Positions 1 through 8,929 of a stretch of DNA of 64,000 nt are shown piece by piece. The DNA comes from G963677085 sp963677085. Lineage in GTDB: Bacteria; Planctomycetota; Planctomycetia; Pirellulales; Thermoguttaceae. Location of the stretch: positions 1,364,001 to 1,428,000 of the forward strand of contig CAXXFH010000004.1 in the NCBI GenBank assembly GCA_963677085.2. Reading direction: 5' to 3'. The first letter of the stretch is position 1; each line of letters starts with the position of its first letter. The notes below the pieces were generated by a model. That model made no database searches. It was not told where the DNA came from and was given only the letters and a program-made list of their open reading frames with translations. A program made the translations under genes and the position numbers.

Positions 1-846
1 GCTCCCGGCATGGGCGTCGCCGGCATCGGCGCGAGCAACCTGGAAAGTGGCGAACGGGGTAGTAGTTCGGCGCCGATGGGTGCCGGCTCCGTGGCTATCA
101 GCCTTAGCCCCAACGCCCAAAACGCCGCCTCGTCGACCCCGTCGGGGCCGGGCTTCGAGGCCTTCGGGTTACCGCCGGGCGAGCGTCCGCGAATGGTCAA
201 ATCGCGGCTATTCGAACTCGACTACGACGTCAGTTCGGTAGGTTCCTCGGGAATCGCCCGAGTGGAACTGTTTGGCACACGCGACGGCGGTCGCACCTGG
301 AAAAGCTTCGCCCTGGACGACGACAACCGCAGTCCGATCCTGGTCTCAGTCGACGCGGCAGGGATCTACGGCTTTCGGGCTGTGATCCAAAGCGGTGCGG
401 GACTGGGCACACCACGTCCCGAGCCGGGGGCCCTGCCGGAAATCGTCGTCGGCGTGGACCTCACCGAACCAATCGCTCGAATCGTCTCGGCCGAACAGGG
501 CACCGGCACGGAGGCCGGCACGTTGACAATCCGCTGGACGGCCGAAGACCTGCTGCTGAGCGCCCAGCCGGTGAGCCTCTCGTTTAGCGAAAGCCCGGCC
601 GGACCTTGGACGGCGATTGCCAGCGGCCTGGAAAACACCGGGCAATACACCTGGCGGCCCGACGCCCGGGTGCCGGAGCACATCTACCTGCGTTTGGAGG
701 TCCGCGACGAAGCCGGCAACGTAGCGGCCGTCGAGGCCCCGGAGGCCATCTCGATGGATCACCTCCGGCCAACCGTCCGCATCCGCGACGTCCGCCCTCT
801 GGGTGAACCGGCCCGCACCGGCGGACGACGATATAGGTTTTACTAA
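1..846 (+). CDS. C-terminal part of a planctomycete exported/structural hypothetical protein
   Basis: The frame is open to the left edge of the window, so the true start lies outside; the ATG at 10 is internal or arbitrary. The visible 280 residues contain a low-complexity Gly/Ser/Ala/Pro stretch (about residues 1-50) followed by two beta-sandwich-like modules. One has an EGxAxVELFGTxDGG-like look (around residues 75-130) and one carries a Gln-Tyr-Thr-Trp-Arg-Pro-Asp core (around 200-220), a pattern I associate with extracellular Ig-like/fibronectin-like repeats of planctomycete cell-surface proteins. No catalytic motif is visible. It ends 120 bp before the polymerase delta gene, with a large inverted repeat between them. 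The function is not recognised. Confidence 0.6.
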   Translation, partial: APGMGVAGIGASNLESGERGSSSAPMGAGSVAISLSPNAQNAASSTPSGPGFEAFGLPPGERPRMVKSRLFELDYDVSSVGSSGIARVELFGTRDGGRTWKSFALDDDNRSPILVSVDAAGIYGFRAVIQSGAGLGTPRPEPGALPEIVVGVDLTEPIARIVSAEQGTGTEAGTLTIRWTAEDLLLSAQPVSLSFSESPAGPWTAIASGLENTGQYTWRPDARVPEHIYLRLEVRDEAGNVAAVEAPEAISMDHLRPTVRIRDVRPLGEPARTGGRRYRFY

Positions 847-955
847 AGCGGAAAGCGGAAAGCCAAAAGCGGAAAAGGGCGTAGAAAGCTAAAAACTGGG
901 GGGATGTCGGCTTTCCGTTTTTGTCATCCGCTTTCCGCTTTCCGCTTTCCGCTTT
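845..955. repeat. Inverted tandem 8-mer repeat (GGAAAGC / GCTTTCC)
   Basis: The left part (845-876) contains repeats of AAAGCGG/GGAAAGC and the right part (910-955) contains the complementary CCGCTTT repeated four times. The two halves can pair into a long imperfect stem. It overlaps the stop codon of the upstream gene and ends 12 bases before the holA start, so it could act as a terminator for the first gene or as a structured leader of the second. It may equally be a slippage-generated repeat. Confidence 0.7.
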
Positions 956-966
956 ATACTGTCTCC

Positions 967-2022
967 ATGGCCAAATCACTGCACGCCGTGGACTATCTTG
1001 CTGCTGTCGAGAAGCACCCGCCGCGGCCGGTTTGCGCGCTGGTGGGCGACGAAGCTTTTTTCCAGCGGCAAGCCCTGCTCGAACTCCGCGACGCCGTGCT
1101 GGGCACCGAGGAGTCCGACTTCTCGTACACCGCTTTCGAGGGACGCAAGGCCGAGTTTCGCGACGTGCTCGAGGAACTCTCCACGGTGGCCATGTTTGGT
1201 GGCGACTGCCGCATGGTGGTCGTCGAGGAAGCCGACGACTTCGTCACCCGATACCGCCAGCAGTTGGAAGACTACGTTGCCAAGCCCGCCAGAAGCGGGG
1301 TTTTCGTACTGTTGCTCAAGTCGCTGCCGAGCAACACGCGATTGGCCAAAGCCGTGGCAGCCGACGGTCTGATCGTCGATTGCAGTGCTCCCCGCGGAGC
1401 CGCCCTGCCCCGCTGGCTCACGGCCTGGGCCCAACAGTTCCACCGCTTCAAGCTGGCCCAGTCGGCGGCCGAAATGCTCGTCGAAATGATTGGGCCCGAG
1501 GTCGGTCTGCTCGACCAGGAATTGGCCAAATTGGCGCTAACGGCCGGTCCTAACGGCAAAATCACGGCCGAAACCGTTTCACAGTCGGTCGGCGGCTGGC
1601 GAGCCAAGACCGCCTGGGAAATGCTCGATGCAGCACTCGACGGCAAAGCGGCCAAAGCGCTCAGCCAACTCGATCGCCTGCTGGCGGCCGGCGAGCAACC
1701 GATCGGCGTGCTGGGCCAAATCTCGGCCTCGCTACGGCGTTTTGCGGCCGCCACACAACTGATCGTTCGGGCAACCGAGTCGGGCCATCGAATGGCGTTA
1801 CCCGCCGCACTGGAACAAGCCGGTGTGCGCTCGTTCGTAGTCAAAAAGGCCGAGCACCAACTGCGTCATTTGGGTCGCCAGCGAGCGCTAATGATCTACG
1901 ACTGGCTGTTGGCCGCCGACCTCGACCTGAAGGGGGCCAGTGCCCTACCCCCGCGGCTGATCCTCGAACGGCTCATCGCCCGCCTGGCCGCCCCACGCGA
2001 GGCAACGGTCGACAACCGCTGA
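967..2022 (+). CDS. holA: DNA polymerase III subunit delta
   Basis: This is the 351-residue clamp-loader delta subunit, which opens the beta sliding clamp during replication. The N-terminus has the family's P(V/I)xxLxGDExFF motif (residues about 18-32), followed by a mixed alpha/beta AAA-like domain. The C-terminal half has the helical collar region with a KTAWExxDAALDG segment and LGQISASLRRF. The ATG at 967 was chosen because the conserved family start follows directly; the frame is open further upstream through the CTTTCCG repeat, which is unlikely to be coding. Length matches the family (about 340 residues). It is probably expressed constitutively. Confidence 0.92.
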   Translation: MAKSLHAVDYLAAVEKHPPRPVCALVGDEAFFQRQALLELRDAVLGTEESDFSYTAFEGRKAEFRDVLEELSTVAMFGGDCRMVVVEEADDFVTRYRQQLEDYVAKPARSGVFVLLLKSLPSNTRLAKAVAADGLIVDCSAPRGAALPRWLTAWAQQFHRFKLAQSAAEMLVEMIGPEVGLLDQELAKLALTAGPNGKITAETVSQSVGGWRAKTAWEMLDAALDGKAAKALSQLDRLLAAGEQPIGVLGQISASLRRFAAATQLIVRATESGHRMALPAALEQAGVRSFVVKKAEHQLRHLGRQRALMIYDWLLAADLDLKGASALPPRLILERLIARLAAPREATVDNR

Positions 2023-2052
2023 GTGATGCTAGCACTGCTAGCACGAGTGCCA

Positions 2053-2070
2053 TGCTGAAGCATAGCCTAC
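2053..2070 (+). repeat. Dispersed palindromic repeat TGCTGAAGCATAGCCTAC, copy 1
   Basis: The short sequence CATGCTGAAGCATAGCCTAC contains the palindrome ATGCTGAAGCAT. The same 18-mer occurs at 4212-4229 and inverted at 59523-59540, with a variant at 59691-59709. All copies lie between genes. Confidence 0.8.
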
Positions 2071-2248
2071 TGGGCTGGCAAGCTACTCATGGCACCCGCT
2101 ATCCCCGTCGCTCGTCTCTCGCCTAATCCCGCGCGTTCTAACAATCCACCTTGCGTCACCCACGGTGGTTGCTTATGATTTCGCCCCTCTTCTGTCTCTT
2201 GTAAGCACCTTTTGGTGTGGGCATCTTTTCCGGGCCGTACGACTGTCG

Positions 2249-3787
2249 ATGCACCGATTGTCACTCAACACAATCTTGCTGCTTCTGGGCGCCCTGGGGC
2301 TAGGCGGCTGTACGTCGACGCCCTGGGCCGGTGACCGATCGACAAGTCCGCCCGCGGAAGCTGCTGCCGCAACGCCAGCACCGGTATCCGCGCCGACGGC
2401 CGATCCATCGGGTGCCCCGCCGTCGCAGGCCACCCAAGCAATGGCCCTGCGCGAGGTGATGCGAGAAGTTCAGCAACTAGGAACGATCGACCCCGCGGCG
2501 CAAGACGCCCTGGTGAACGATCTCATGAAAACCGACCCGGAACTCTGGCCACTGATGCTTCAGCAGTTTCGGGCAACCATTGCCTACCGACAACGCGCCG
2601 CGCAACCGGCAATCGCCGACTCGGGGTCTATGCCCTATGGGCAAGTAGCCCAAGGCTCGCCCGCCGGTCAGGGACCAGCGAATCCTCCATACACCCAGCA
2701 TCCCGTGGCACCGGGCACGCCTCCCGCTGCCGCCCCGTCGATGGCTGCGGTTGGCACGAATCCCCTTGGCCCGAACGGCGGCACACCCCTTGCCGAACAA
2801 CATCAACCGGGCAACCCAGCACCGCCGTGGCAGACAAATCCGCAACAAGGCGTCGACGGCCCGTTGCCACTCGGCGTAAACCGCTTGCCCCGGCCCTCGC
2901 ACACTGTCACCTCGCAGCCCCCCGCCTCGCAAACCCCCGCCACGATCAATCAGGCCGGTACACCGATGCCGCCCGCTCAATTGCCTGCAAGCGATCGCCG
3001 TGCCGACCGTCCGCTGGCCGCTCGCAACTCGATTCAGCCGCCGGGTGCCGTGGTGGCAGCCTCCTACGCGCCGGGCGACACCGAGAGTTGGCGTGCCCAC
3101 CTCGCCCAAGCCATCAAGGCCATCGAAGCCGAAACCGACGGCCAGCCGCGAACGACCGACGACTTCAACAAGCACGCCCAACTCCGTATGCTCTACATGC
3201 TGGCCGGGCGGCGCAACGACGCCGTGGAACCGATCCCCATGCTCAATCCGGCGTTACAGGAATTTTGGTCGAAGGAACTCTTCGGGCTATCGACGTGGCT
3301 CGACAACGCCAACACACCCGACGACACCACCCGCGCCGCCAAGACCAAGCCGATTCTGGAAGCGGCCAGCAACCGGCTGGGCGAAACGGCGCCGCTGGCA
3401 ATCCGCAACCTGACCTTCTGCACGCAGGTGATCGACTTCGGCTGCACGACCGAGTTCCCCAAGAATGAATTCACGCCGGACCAGGAAGCGGTACTCTACG
3501 CCGAGGTCGAGAACTTCGCCAGCGAAGACACGCCGAAGGGTTTTCATACGGCGCTGAAGACAAGCTACCAAATCTTCGACGGCGCCGGCCGCCGGGTGGC
3601 CGAACGCGAGTTCGCCACCATCGAAGAACACTGCAAAAGCGTGCGCCGCGATTTCTTCATCGCCAATCGCATCTATCTGCCTAAGCGGATCTACCCGGGC
3701 AAATACGTCCTGCAACTGACCATCGAGGACGTCAAAAGCAAGAAGCTCGGACAATCGTCGGTCGAGTTCGTGATTGTGGAGAAGTGA
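2249..3787 (+). CDS. Planctomycete lipoprotein of unknown function
   Basis: The predicted protein has 512 residues. The start at 2249 gives a classical lipoprotein signal (MHRLSL, hydrophobic core, lipobox LGGC at about residues 17-20); the frame extends 28 codons further upstream but without signal-like sequence. After the lipid-attachment Cys comes a long Pro/Gln/Gly/Ala-rich linker (to about residue 270), then a compact C-terminal domain of about 240 residues. That domain contains a helical part followed by a beta-rich part with conserved aromatic and basic residues (YPGKYVLQLTIEDV). No enzyme motif is visible. It probably sits in the outer or cytoplasmic membrane facing the periplasm. I recognise it only as a planctomycete-type family. 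Confidence 0.8.
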   Translation: MHRLSLNTILLLLGALGLGGCTSTPWAGDRSTSPPAEAAAATPAPVSAPTADPSGAPPSQATQAMALREVMREVQQLGTIDPAAQDALVNDLMKTDPELWPLMLQQFRATIAYRQRAAQPAIADSGSMPYGQVAQGSPAGQGPANPPYTQHPVAPGTPPAAAPSMAAVGTNPLGPNGGTPLAEQHQPGNPAPPWQTNPQQGVDGPLPLGVNRLPRPSHTVTSQPPASQTPATINQAGTPMPPAQLPASDRRADRPLAARNSIQPPGAVVAASYAPGDTESWRAHLAQAIKAIEAETDGQPRTTDDFNKHAQLRMLYMLAGRRNDAVEPIPMLNPALQEFWSKELFGLSTWLDNANTPDDTTRAAKTKPILEAASNRLGETAPLAIRNLTFCTQVIDFGCTTEFPKNEFTPDQEAVLYAEVENFASEDTPKGFHTALKTSYQIFDGAGRRVAEREFATIEEHCKSVRRDFFIANRIYLPKRIYPGKYVLQLTIEDVKSKKLGQSSVEFVIVEK

Positions 3788-4225
3788 GGGGAGTTGTCAG
3801 TGGTTAGTGGCTAGTAGCAGGTTGCGTGCGTGCGAGGCTTGGCCGCTTCAGCGGCCATAAAACGGCCAGTCATTCTTTCCATTCCCTCAAAGCTGGTTCC
3901 CAAGCTACAACTTGTTCAACTGGTTCCCAAGCTCCGCTTCGCCGGCGCATCGGCCAGAGCGGCCTTCGAAACGCGACGAGAACCAAACCAACCTCCCCCG
4001 TCGGGCAACAGAGTTTGGCCGCGCGGATGCAGAGCGAAAGCAGCTCGCCATCCGAGAAGCGTTGCCAAAGTGAAAACCCTAGCCACTCCAATCCCCTCAT
4101 CCCCGGCCCCTCTCCCCGAAGGGGCGAGGGGAGATGCTGCTTCAGACCGCACGCCAAGGCCCAAACGGTCTCGCTTGCCCTCCCTCAGCCGCTACCCACT
4201 ATCCACTGCCATGCTGAAGCATAGC
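3788..4225. other. Intergenic region with repeat fragments
   Basis: This stretch of about 440 bp has no convincing gene. It holds repeated fragments such as GGTTCCCAAGCT (twice, near 3895 and 3921) and ends with a copy of the TGCTGAAGCATAGCCTAC repeat that overlaps the end of the DUF1080 gene. The short ORFs here show no family resemblance. Confidence 0.6.
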
Positions 4226-4229
4226 CTAC
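4212..4229 (+). repeat. Dispersed palindromic repeat TGCTGAAGCATAGCCTAC, copy 2
   Basis: This is identical over 18 bases to the copy at 2053-2070. It overlaps the last codons of the DUF1080 gene on the opposite strand. Confidence 0.8.
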
Positions 4230-5032
4230 GGCTTCGGCTCGAACATTTCTGCCTTGTCGTCCAACGGCCGAACCCAAACGTTGCGGAAGCGGACCGGGTT
4301 GCCGTGGTCTTGCAGAAACAGCGGACCGGCGTCCGTGCGGGCAAGACTCTCTTTGATCTTGTCAGTGTACGCCGTCTTCTGATACCGCAACGGATGATAG
4401 ACCGACACGGGCTCTTTGAACCGCGCGTTGTGTTGTACGAGTACACCGTTTAACAGCGCCGTGATCGAACCCGGCTCGACAATCTTCCCCTCGTCACCTT
4501 TTTCTTCGACACTTTTTCCTTCGACACTGTGCCGCGGAGCGGTGAAGATAATGTCGTACGTCTGCCACTCGCCCGGCTTGCGGCCCGCATTGACCTTCGG
4601 CGCCGAGATACCGTAAACCGCTCCGATCGTGCTGATCGGTCGCACGGGATTGTTGTGCGAGTTGAGAATCTGCAACTCGTAATGGCCGTGGATGTAGACG
4701 CCGCTGTTGCCGTCGTTCTCGCCCTCGTGGTCCGTCTCGGGCACGGCGAATTCGACGTGGATCTGGGCATCGCGGAAATGAAGCTTCGAGACGATGTGGC
4801 CCGTGTGTTGGCCGTTGGGCGAAGAAACGAGCACGCCGTCTTCGACCTTCCAGTTGCACGGCTCGCCCGTCTTACTGAGAAAGAGGTTCGTGCCCTGTCC
4901 GTCGAACAACACCACGGCATCCGAAGGGGGCTGGTTGTCGGCGGTCTGCACGACCGATACCGTTTCTTCTGCTACGGCAACCGCCAACCCCAACAACAAA
5001 AAAACAGTACTCGACAAAGCAGCGCGTATCAT
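4226..5032 (-). CDS. Secreted DUF1080 (3-keto-disaccharide hydrolase-like) protein
   Basis: The protein has 268 residues with a Sec signal peptide (hydrophobic stretch ending AVAVAEE at about residue 23). The rest is a single concanavalin-like DUF1080 domain: VLFDGQG near residue 42, WKVEDGVLV near 62, the GNSGVYIHGHYELQI block near 110 and the KPGEWQTYDIIFTAPR block near 150. Family members bind or hydrolyse 3-keto-glycosides and are very abundant in planctomycetes. A short charged insertion (VEGKSVEEKGDEG, about residues 170-182) interrupts the usual sheet order. It stands alone; the next gene on the same strand starts 225 bp upstream. Confidence 0.88.
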   Translation of the reverse strand: MIRAALSSTVFLLLGLAVAVAEETVSVVQTADNQPPSDAVVLFDGQGTNLFLSKTGEPCNWKVEDGVLVSSPNGQHTGHIVSKLHFRDAQIHVEFAVPETDHEGENDGNSGVYIHGHYELQILNSHNNPVRPISTIGAVYGISAPKVNAGRKPGEWQTYDIIFTAPRHSVEGKSVEEKGDEGKIVEPGSITALLNGVLVQHNARFKEPVSVYHPLRYQKTAYTDKIKESLARTDAGPLFLQDHGNPVRFRNVWVRPLDDKAEMFEPKP

Positions 5033-5203
5033 CGTATTCCTTCGACAGAACAGTTTGGTTCAGCGGCCACGACACCCTCTCAGTCTACCATCGCGCCGGC
5101 CGTATCGCCAAATATCGGCAGAAGCTGGTACACGTTGTTCGGGAGGACTATTGGTTCCTGGTTTGATTGTGGAACACTTCATTGCGTTCCGGCCCGGAAA
5201 ACC

Positions 5204-5221
5204 GGGCTCCCGCTGGTCGCC
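5204..5221 (-). repeat. Dispersed repeat GGCGACCAACGGGAGC-like, copy 1
   Basis: Top strand reads GGGCTCCCGCTGGTCGCC. Related copies are at 8796-8813, 14239-14263, 59590-59608, 61239-61263 and 62377-62393. Confidence 0.7.
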
Positions 5222-5257
5222 CTCGTTCCACAAGCAATGCAGGACGCAATAGTAGTT

Positions 5258-5926
5258 CTACTTTCTGTGATGCCAGCCGCAGAGGGCCAACCCCAGCAGG
5301 CCGAGCGTGGCCAGAATGACGCTGGAGGGCTCGGGAACCATCGTCCCGTCGAAGGTCACTTCGGCAAGAAACGTCCACTCGCCGTTCTTCTCGCCGGCAT
5401 TGTTCGGCAGCGTGTTTCGGAAATCGAGCTTAACGTAACGCCCTGTCATGCCCGTCAGATCCTCGACGGCCTCGCGAATGGCATCGCCGGAGGAAGAATC
5501 AAAACTGCCGACTTTGGAGACAGGCGAGGAAAACGTAACGTTGTCGTCGCTAACCGAAACGAGCATATCTTCCGGGGCCGTGATGTTGCCACCCGCCTGC
5601 GTCGAACTGTGCAAATAGGTGACCGCCACACTGCTGAGATCATACGAAGCACCCAAATCGAACACAACCAGTGGCTGAGGCACCGAGTTTCCTGACGGCT
5701 CCAAGAAGCCGACCCATTGCGTATCGCTATAGGCCGTGGATGCGGGCAAATCGCCGTTGATCAATTCGGTACCACCGTCCAACGAATCGGCAAAATTACT
5801 CGCGGGTTGGAGGGTCCCGTAGGTATACGAACTCACCGTAATCGGGGCCGCAGAAACCACGGCGTTCATGGCGACCGACGCCACCACGGAAGTCAACGCG
5901 ACACACATCTTGCCTATCGACGTCAT
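5258..5926 (-). CDS. PEP-CTERM sorting-signal protein
   Basis: A 222-residue exported protein. The start at 5926 is preceded by a GAGAGGGCAGG Shine-Dalgarno-like stretch and gives an N-terminal signal peptide ending near VVSAAP (about residue 26). The body looks like a discoidin/galactose-binding jelly-roll domain (PQPLVVFDLGASYDLSSVAVTY, then RYVKLDFRNT). The C-terminus has the PEP-CTERM signal: VPEPSSVIL, a hydrophobic helix, then a basic end (WHHRK). Such proteins are sorted by exosortase systems into the envelope or the exopolysaccharide matrix. No exosortase is present in this window. Confidence 0.88.
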   Translation of the reverse strand: MTSIGKMCVALTSVVASVAMNAVVSAAPITVSSYTYGTLQPASNFADSLDGGTELINGDLPASTAYSDTQWVGFLEPSGNSVPQPLVVFDLGASYDLSSVAVTYLHSSTQAGGNITAPEDMLVSVSDDNVTFSSPVSKVGSFDSSSGDAIREAVEDLTGMTGRYVKLDFRNTLPNNAGEKNGEWTFLAEVTFDGTMVPEPSSVILATLGLLGLALCGWHHRK

Positions 5927-6173
5927 CGTTACCTGCCCTCTCGTCATTGGACCGATCAGATTACTCACGCCATCAGCCGACTCCCCATGGCTCAGGGGCT
6001 TCGATCGACTGCGTCTGATCTTACCGCGCCGCGAAAATGGCGGCAATAAACTCCATCGCATTACTGGCACTTCGAGGGGCCTACACCCAGTCTTCAGAGG
6101 AAAACTCCAACTCGGCTATTGCATCCAGGCAACTCCGACGGTAGACTTTTATAAATCAAAACTACTTTCACAT

Positions 6174-7061
6174 ATGAAAATGCAGCAACTTCCTGGCAGC
6201 TCCATGACCACCGACGAAACACGTTACACCGTACCGGGACTGGATCGGGCACTAACCGTGCTGGAATTGCTCACCCAGCACCCCGACGGCCTGGGCATGG
6301 TCGAAATCGCCGAGGCCACGGGTTTGCCCAACAACAGCATCTTCCGGATCACAGCCACCCTTTCGGCCCGGGGCTACTTGGCACGTTCACCCGAGACCAA
6401 ACGTTTCGCGCTGACACGCAAGTTTCTCCAACTCGCGTTTCCCGCGCTCCACCAGCGAAATATTGTCGAGGTGTCGCTCGACGTGATGCGCGAACTCCGC
6501 GATCAAATTCAGGAGAGCGCCCTGCTGGGCACCTGGCTCGAAGACCGAGGTGTTACGCTGGCCCAGGTGGCCGCTCCGCATCCGATCCGGCTGATGGTCG
6601 ACCCGGGCACGCGGTTCGATCTGTATTGCTGTGCGCCGGGCAAGGCCATGCTGGCCTATCTGCCGGAAGAACGTCAAAACCAACTGATCGATTCCTTCGA
6701 CTACCAAGCACTTACGCCCCACACCATCACTTCGGCAAAGCGGCTCCGCAAGGAACTGGCCGAGGTGCAGCGTTGTGGCTACGCCTTGGACCACGGCGAG
6801 TCGTTCGAGGGCATTCACTGCATTGCCGCCCCAGTCCTCAACGAACACGCCCAAGTGGTTGCCGTAGTTTGGGTCTCCGGCCCCAGCACCCGCCTGCCCG
6901 ACGAAACGTTGCCCAAGTGGGGCCCTACAGTGGCCGAACAGACCGCCCGCATTTCCCGGCGGTTGGGATACTACGAACCAACGTTCGCCCAGGCGCCACC
7001 CGACGAACCGGAAGACAGCGAACCATCGCCACGGAAAAGAAAGAGGCCGTCTCGCAGTTGA
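6174..7061 (+). CDS. IclR-family transcriptional regulator
   Basis: The protein has 295 residues from the ATG at 6174; an alternative start at 6204 (MTTDETRY) fits family length equally well, and neither has a clear Shine-Dalgarno. An N-terminal winged helix-turn-helix (about residues 18-75, VPGLDRALTVLELL then TGLPNNSIFRITATL) is followed by the IclR effector-binding GAF-like domain. The C-terminal tail is acidic then very basic (PRKRKRPSRS). IclR regulators usually control a neighbouring carbon-utilisation operon. The next gene, 30 bp downstream on the same strand, is a Tat-exported sugar-isomerase-like protein and is the likely target or partner. The AT-rich TTTATAAAT stretch before the start is promoter-like. 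Confidence 0.87.
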   Translation: MKMQQLPGSSMTTDETRYTVPGLDRALTVLELLTQHPDGLGMVEIAEATGLPNNSIFRITATLSARGYLARSPETKRFALTRKFLQLAFPALHQRNIVEVSLDVMRELRDQIQESALLGTWLEDRGVTLAQVAAPHPIRLMVDPGTRFDLYCCAPGKAMLAYLPEERQNQLIDSFDYQALTPHTITSAKRLRKELAEVQRCGYALDHGESFEGIHCIAAPVLNEHAQVVAVVWVSGPSTRLPDETLPKWGPTVAEQTARISRRLGYYEPTFAQAPPDEPEDSEPSPRKRKRPSRS

Positions 7062-7091
7062 TGTTTCCCCCAAACCTCAGGAGTTCTCGCC

Positions 7092-8666
7092 ATGAACGTC
7101 CCGTTCTCCCATTCCTGTCGTGGTTGCCCTGGCCATTGCGTTAGTCGACGTAAGTTCTTGCAGGGTTGCGGTGCCTCGCTAGCAGCCGCCGGCGTGGCCG
7201 GTCTTCCCGCGATGGCCAAGGCCGACAACGCCTCGCCTGCCAAAAAGCCACGCGTCGGCGTGCTCTTTCTCTGCGCCGACGCCGATCACATCCTCTGGCC
7301 CTACGTGGGCCGCGACTTTGTGACCCCCATCAACAAGATCATGGCCGGCTTGACCGCGGGCGTTACCGATGTCGAATTCAAACCGCTTCGCATCGACACG
7401 AAGGTATCGGCCGATGCCCTGCCGCCGGTCGAAGCGCTCGACCGAGAGGTCGACGGCTGGATGGTCTTCCTGCTGTGTACCAACTGGGGCGCCGGCGGTG
7501 TGCTGCTGCGTACCCTGGCGAAAAACCCGAAACCGCTGGTAATGGTCGACGACCTGTTCGCCGGCTCCGGCACGTTCCTCTGCAACTACTCGGGCTTAAA
7601 CGCCGCTGGCTTCAAACCGGTAGCCATCTCGTCGTCGCGGTTTCAGGACGTCGTCGACGTGGCCTCGTGCTTTCGCATGTTGCGCGATCCGAAGACCACG
7701 GTCGACAAGTTCACGGCCGAGTGCGAACGTATCCGCCGGGCAAACTTCGCCAAACCCAGCGGCACGGCCCCCCTGGAAGACAAGCTGCAACTGGCCAACA
7801 TCGGCGATGTGGTCGAGCAACTCAAGCAGACCAAGGTACTGTTGGTCGGCCGCGGCGATAAGCCCCACGAGATGCTGGGCGTAAAAGTTCAGCCGATCAG
7901 CTTCGACGAGATCCAGGCCGCTTGCAAGGCCGTCAATTCGGCCCAGGCCAACGAGTGGGCCGATCGCTGGACCGACGGTGCCGAGAAGATCGTCGAACCA
8001 ACACGCAACGACTTGGTCCACGCCGGCGAAGCCTACCTGGCCATGAACTCCCTGATGGACAAACACCAGGCCCAAGGTATTACGGTCAACTGCTTAGGCG
8101 GGATTTACTCGGGCAAGCTTACCGGTTACCCATGCCTTGGTTTCATGCAACTCAACAGCGACGGCAAACTGATGGGCACGTGCGAAGGAATGACACGAGA
8201 TCTGGTCTCGCTCTTCGCAGCGAAGTATCTGTGCGGCCGCTCCGGATTCGCCAGCGACCCGGTGCTGGACACGGCCAAAAACCAGATCATCTACGCCCAC
8301 TGCGTGGCGCCGTACAAAATGTTCGGATCCGAGGGACCGTCGAACCCGTGGATCATCCGCACCCACGCCGAGGACCACGCGGGAGCGTCCGTACAATCGC
8401 TGCTGCCGTTGGGCTACATGACCACGACGTTCGACCTCTATCCCGAGCGCGGCGAGATGTTGCTACACCAAGCCCGGGCGGTCGAAAACGTCGACACCCC
8501 GTTGGCCTGCCGCACCAAGTTGGCGGGCGAAGTGCAAGGCGACATCGGCAAGCTGTTCAACTACTGGAACCACGGCTGGCACCGGGTAACCGTCTACGGC
8601 GACTTGGCCGACCCGATGCGCGAACTAGCCGCCGCGTTGAAGCTGAAGGTGATCGAGGAGGCCTGA
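7092..8666 (+). CDS. Tat-exported protein resembling the L-fucose/L-arabinose isomerase fold
   Basis: A 524-residue protein with a twin-arginine signal (SRRKFLQGCG at about residues 18-27, hydrophobic stretch, AMAKAD cleavage region near 45). An unusual Cys pair (CRGCPGHC) precedes the RR motif. The mature part begins RVGVLFLCADADH and has the layout of a Rossmann-like N-terminal domain followed by a C-terminal region with Cys, Glu and His residues (TVNCLGGI, GTCEGM, NYWNHGWHR), which reminds me of the fucose/arabinose isomerase superfamily. Substrate and activity cannot be read from the sequence. It lies immediately after the IclR regulator and is probably co-transcribed with it. Confidence 0.6.
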   Translation: MNVPFSHSCRGCPGHCVSRRKFLQGCGASLAAAGVAGLPAMAKADNASPAKKPRVGVLFLCADADHILWPYVGRDFVTPINKIMAGLTAGVTDVEFKPLRIDTKVSADALPPVEALDREVDGWMVFLLCTNWGAGGVLLRTLAKNPKPLVMVDDLFAGSGTFLCNYSGLNAAGFKPVAISSSRFQDVVDVASCFRMLRDPKTTVDKFTAECERIRRANFAKPSGTAPLEDKLQLANIGDVVEQLKQTKVLLVGRGDKPHEMLGVKVQPISFDEIQAACKAVNSAQANEWADRWTDGAEKIVEPTRNDLVHAGEAYLAMNSLMDKHQAQGITVNCLGGIYSGKLTGYPCLGFMQLNSDGKLMGTCEGMTRDLVSLFAAKYLCGRSGFASDPVLDTAKNQIIYAHCVAPYKMFGSEGPSNPWIIRTHAEDHAGASVQSLLPLGYMTTTFDLYPERGEMLLHQARAVENVDTPLACRTKLAGEVQGDIGKLFNYWNHGWHRVTVYGDLADPMRELAAALKLKVIEEA

Positions 8667-8795
8667 TCGAACGCTGACAAAATCACGCCGTAGCCGTTTA
8701 TGAGGTTCGTTTTTTGACGGGATAACAGGATCGACGTAGTTATTGATGCTTCATTGAAAATGATCCGCTTCGGAAAGCCGAGCGTCTGGAACCCC

Positions 8796-8813
8796 AGGCT
8801 CCCGTTAGTCGCC
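8796..8813 (-). repeat. Dispersed repeat GGCGACCAACGGGAGC-like, copy 2
   Basis: Top strand reads AGGCTCCCGTTAGTCGCC. It lies in the otherwise empty stretch between the isomerase-like gene and the DUF805 gene. Confidence 0.65.
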
Positions 8814-8929
8814 TTCCACTCGTTAGCTATGCAAGCGTCAATAGCACGGCCCATGCGCTGCATCGGCCGCGGCGCGTCATTCCGTCCATCCTGTCGATCT
8901 TGTTCATCCTGTCAAAAAAACCGCCACCG

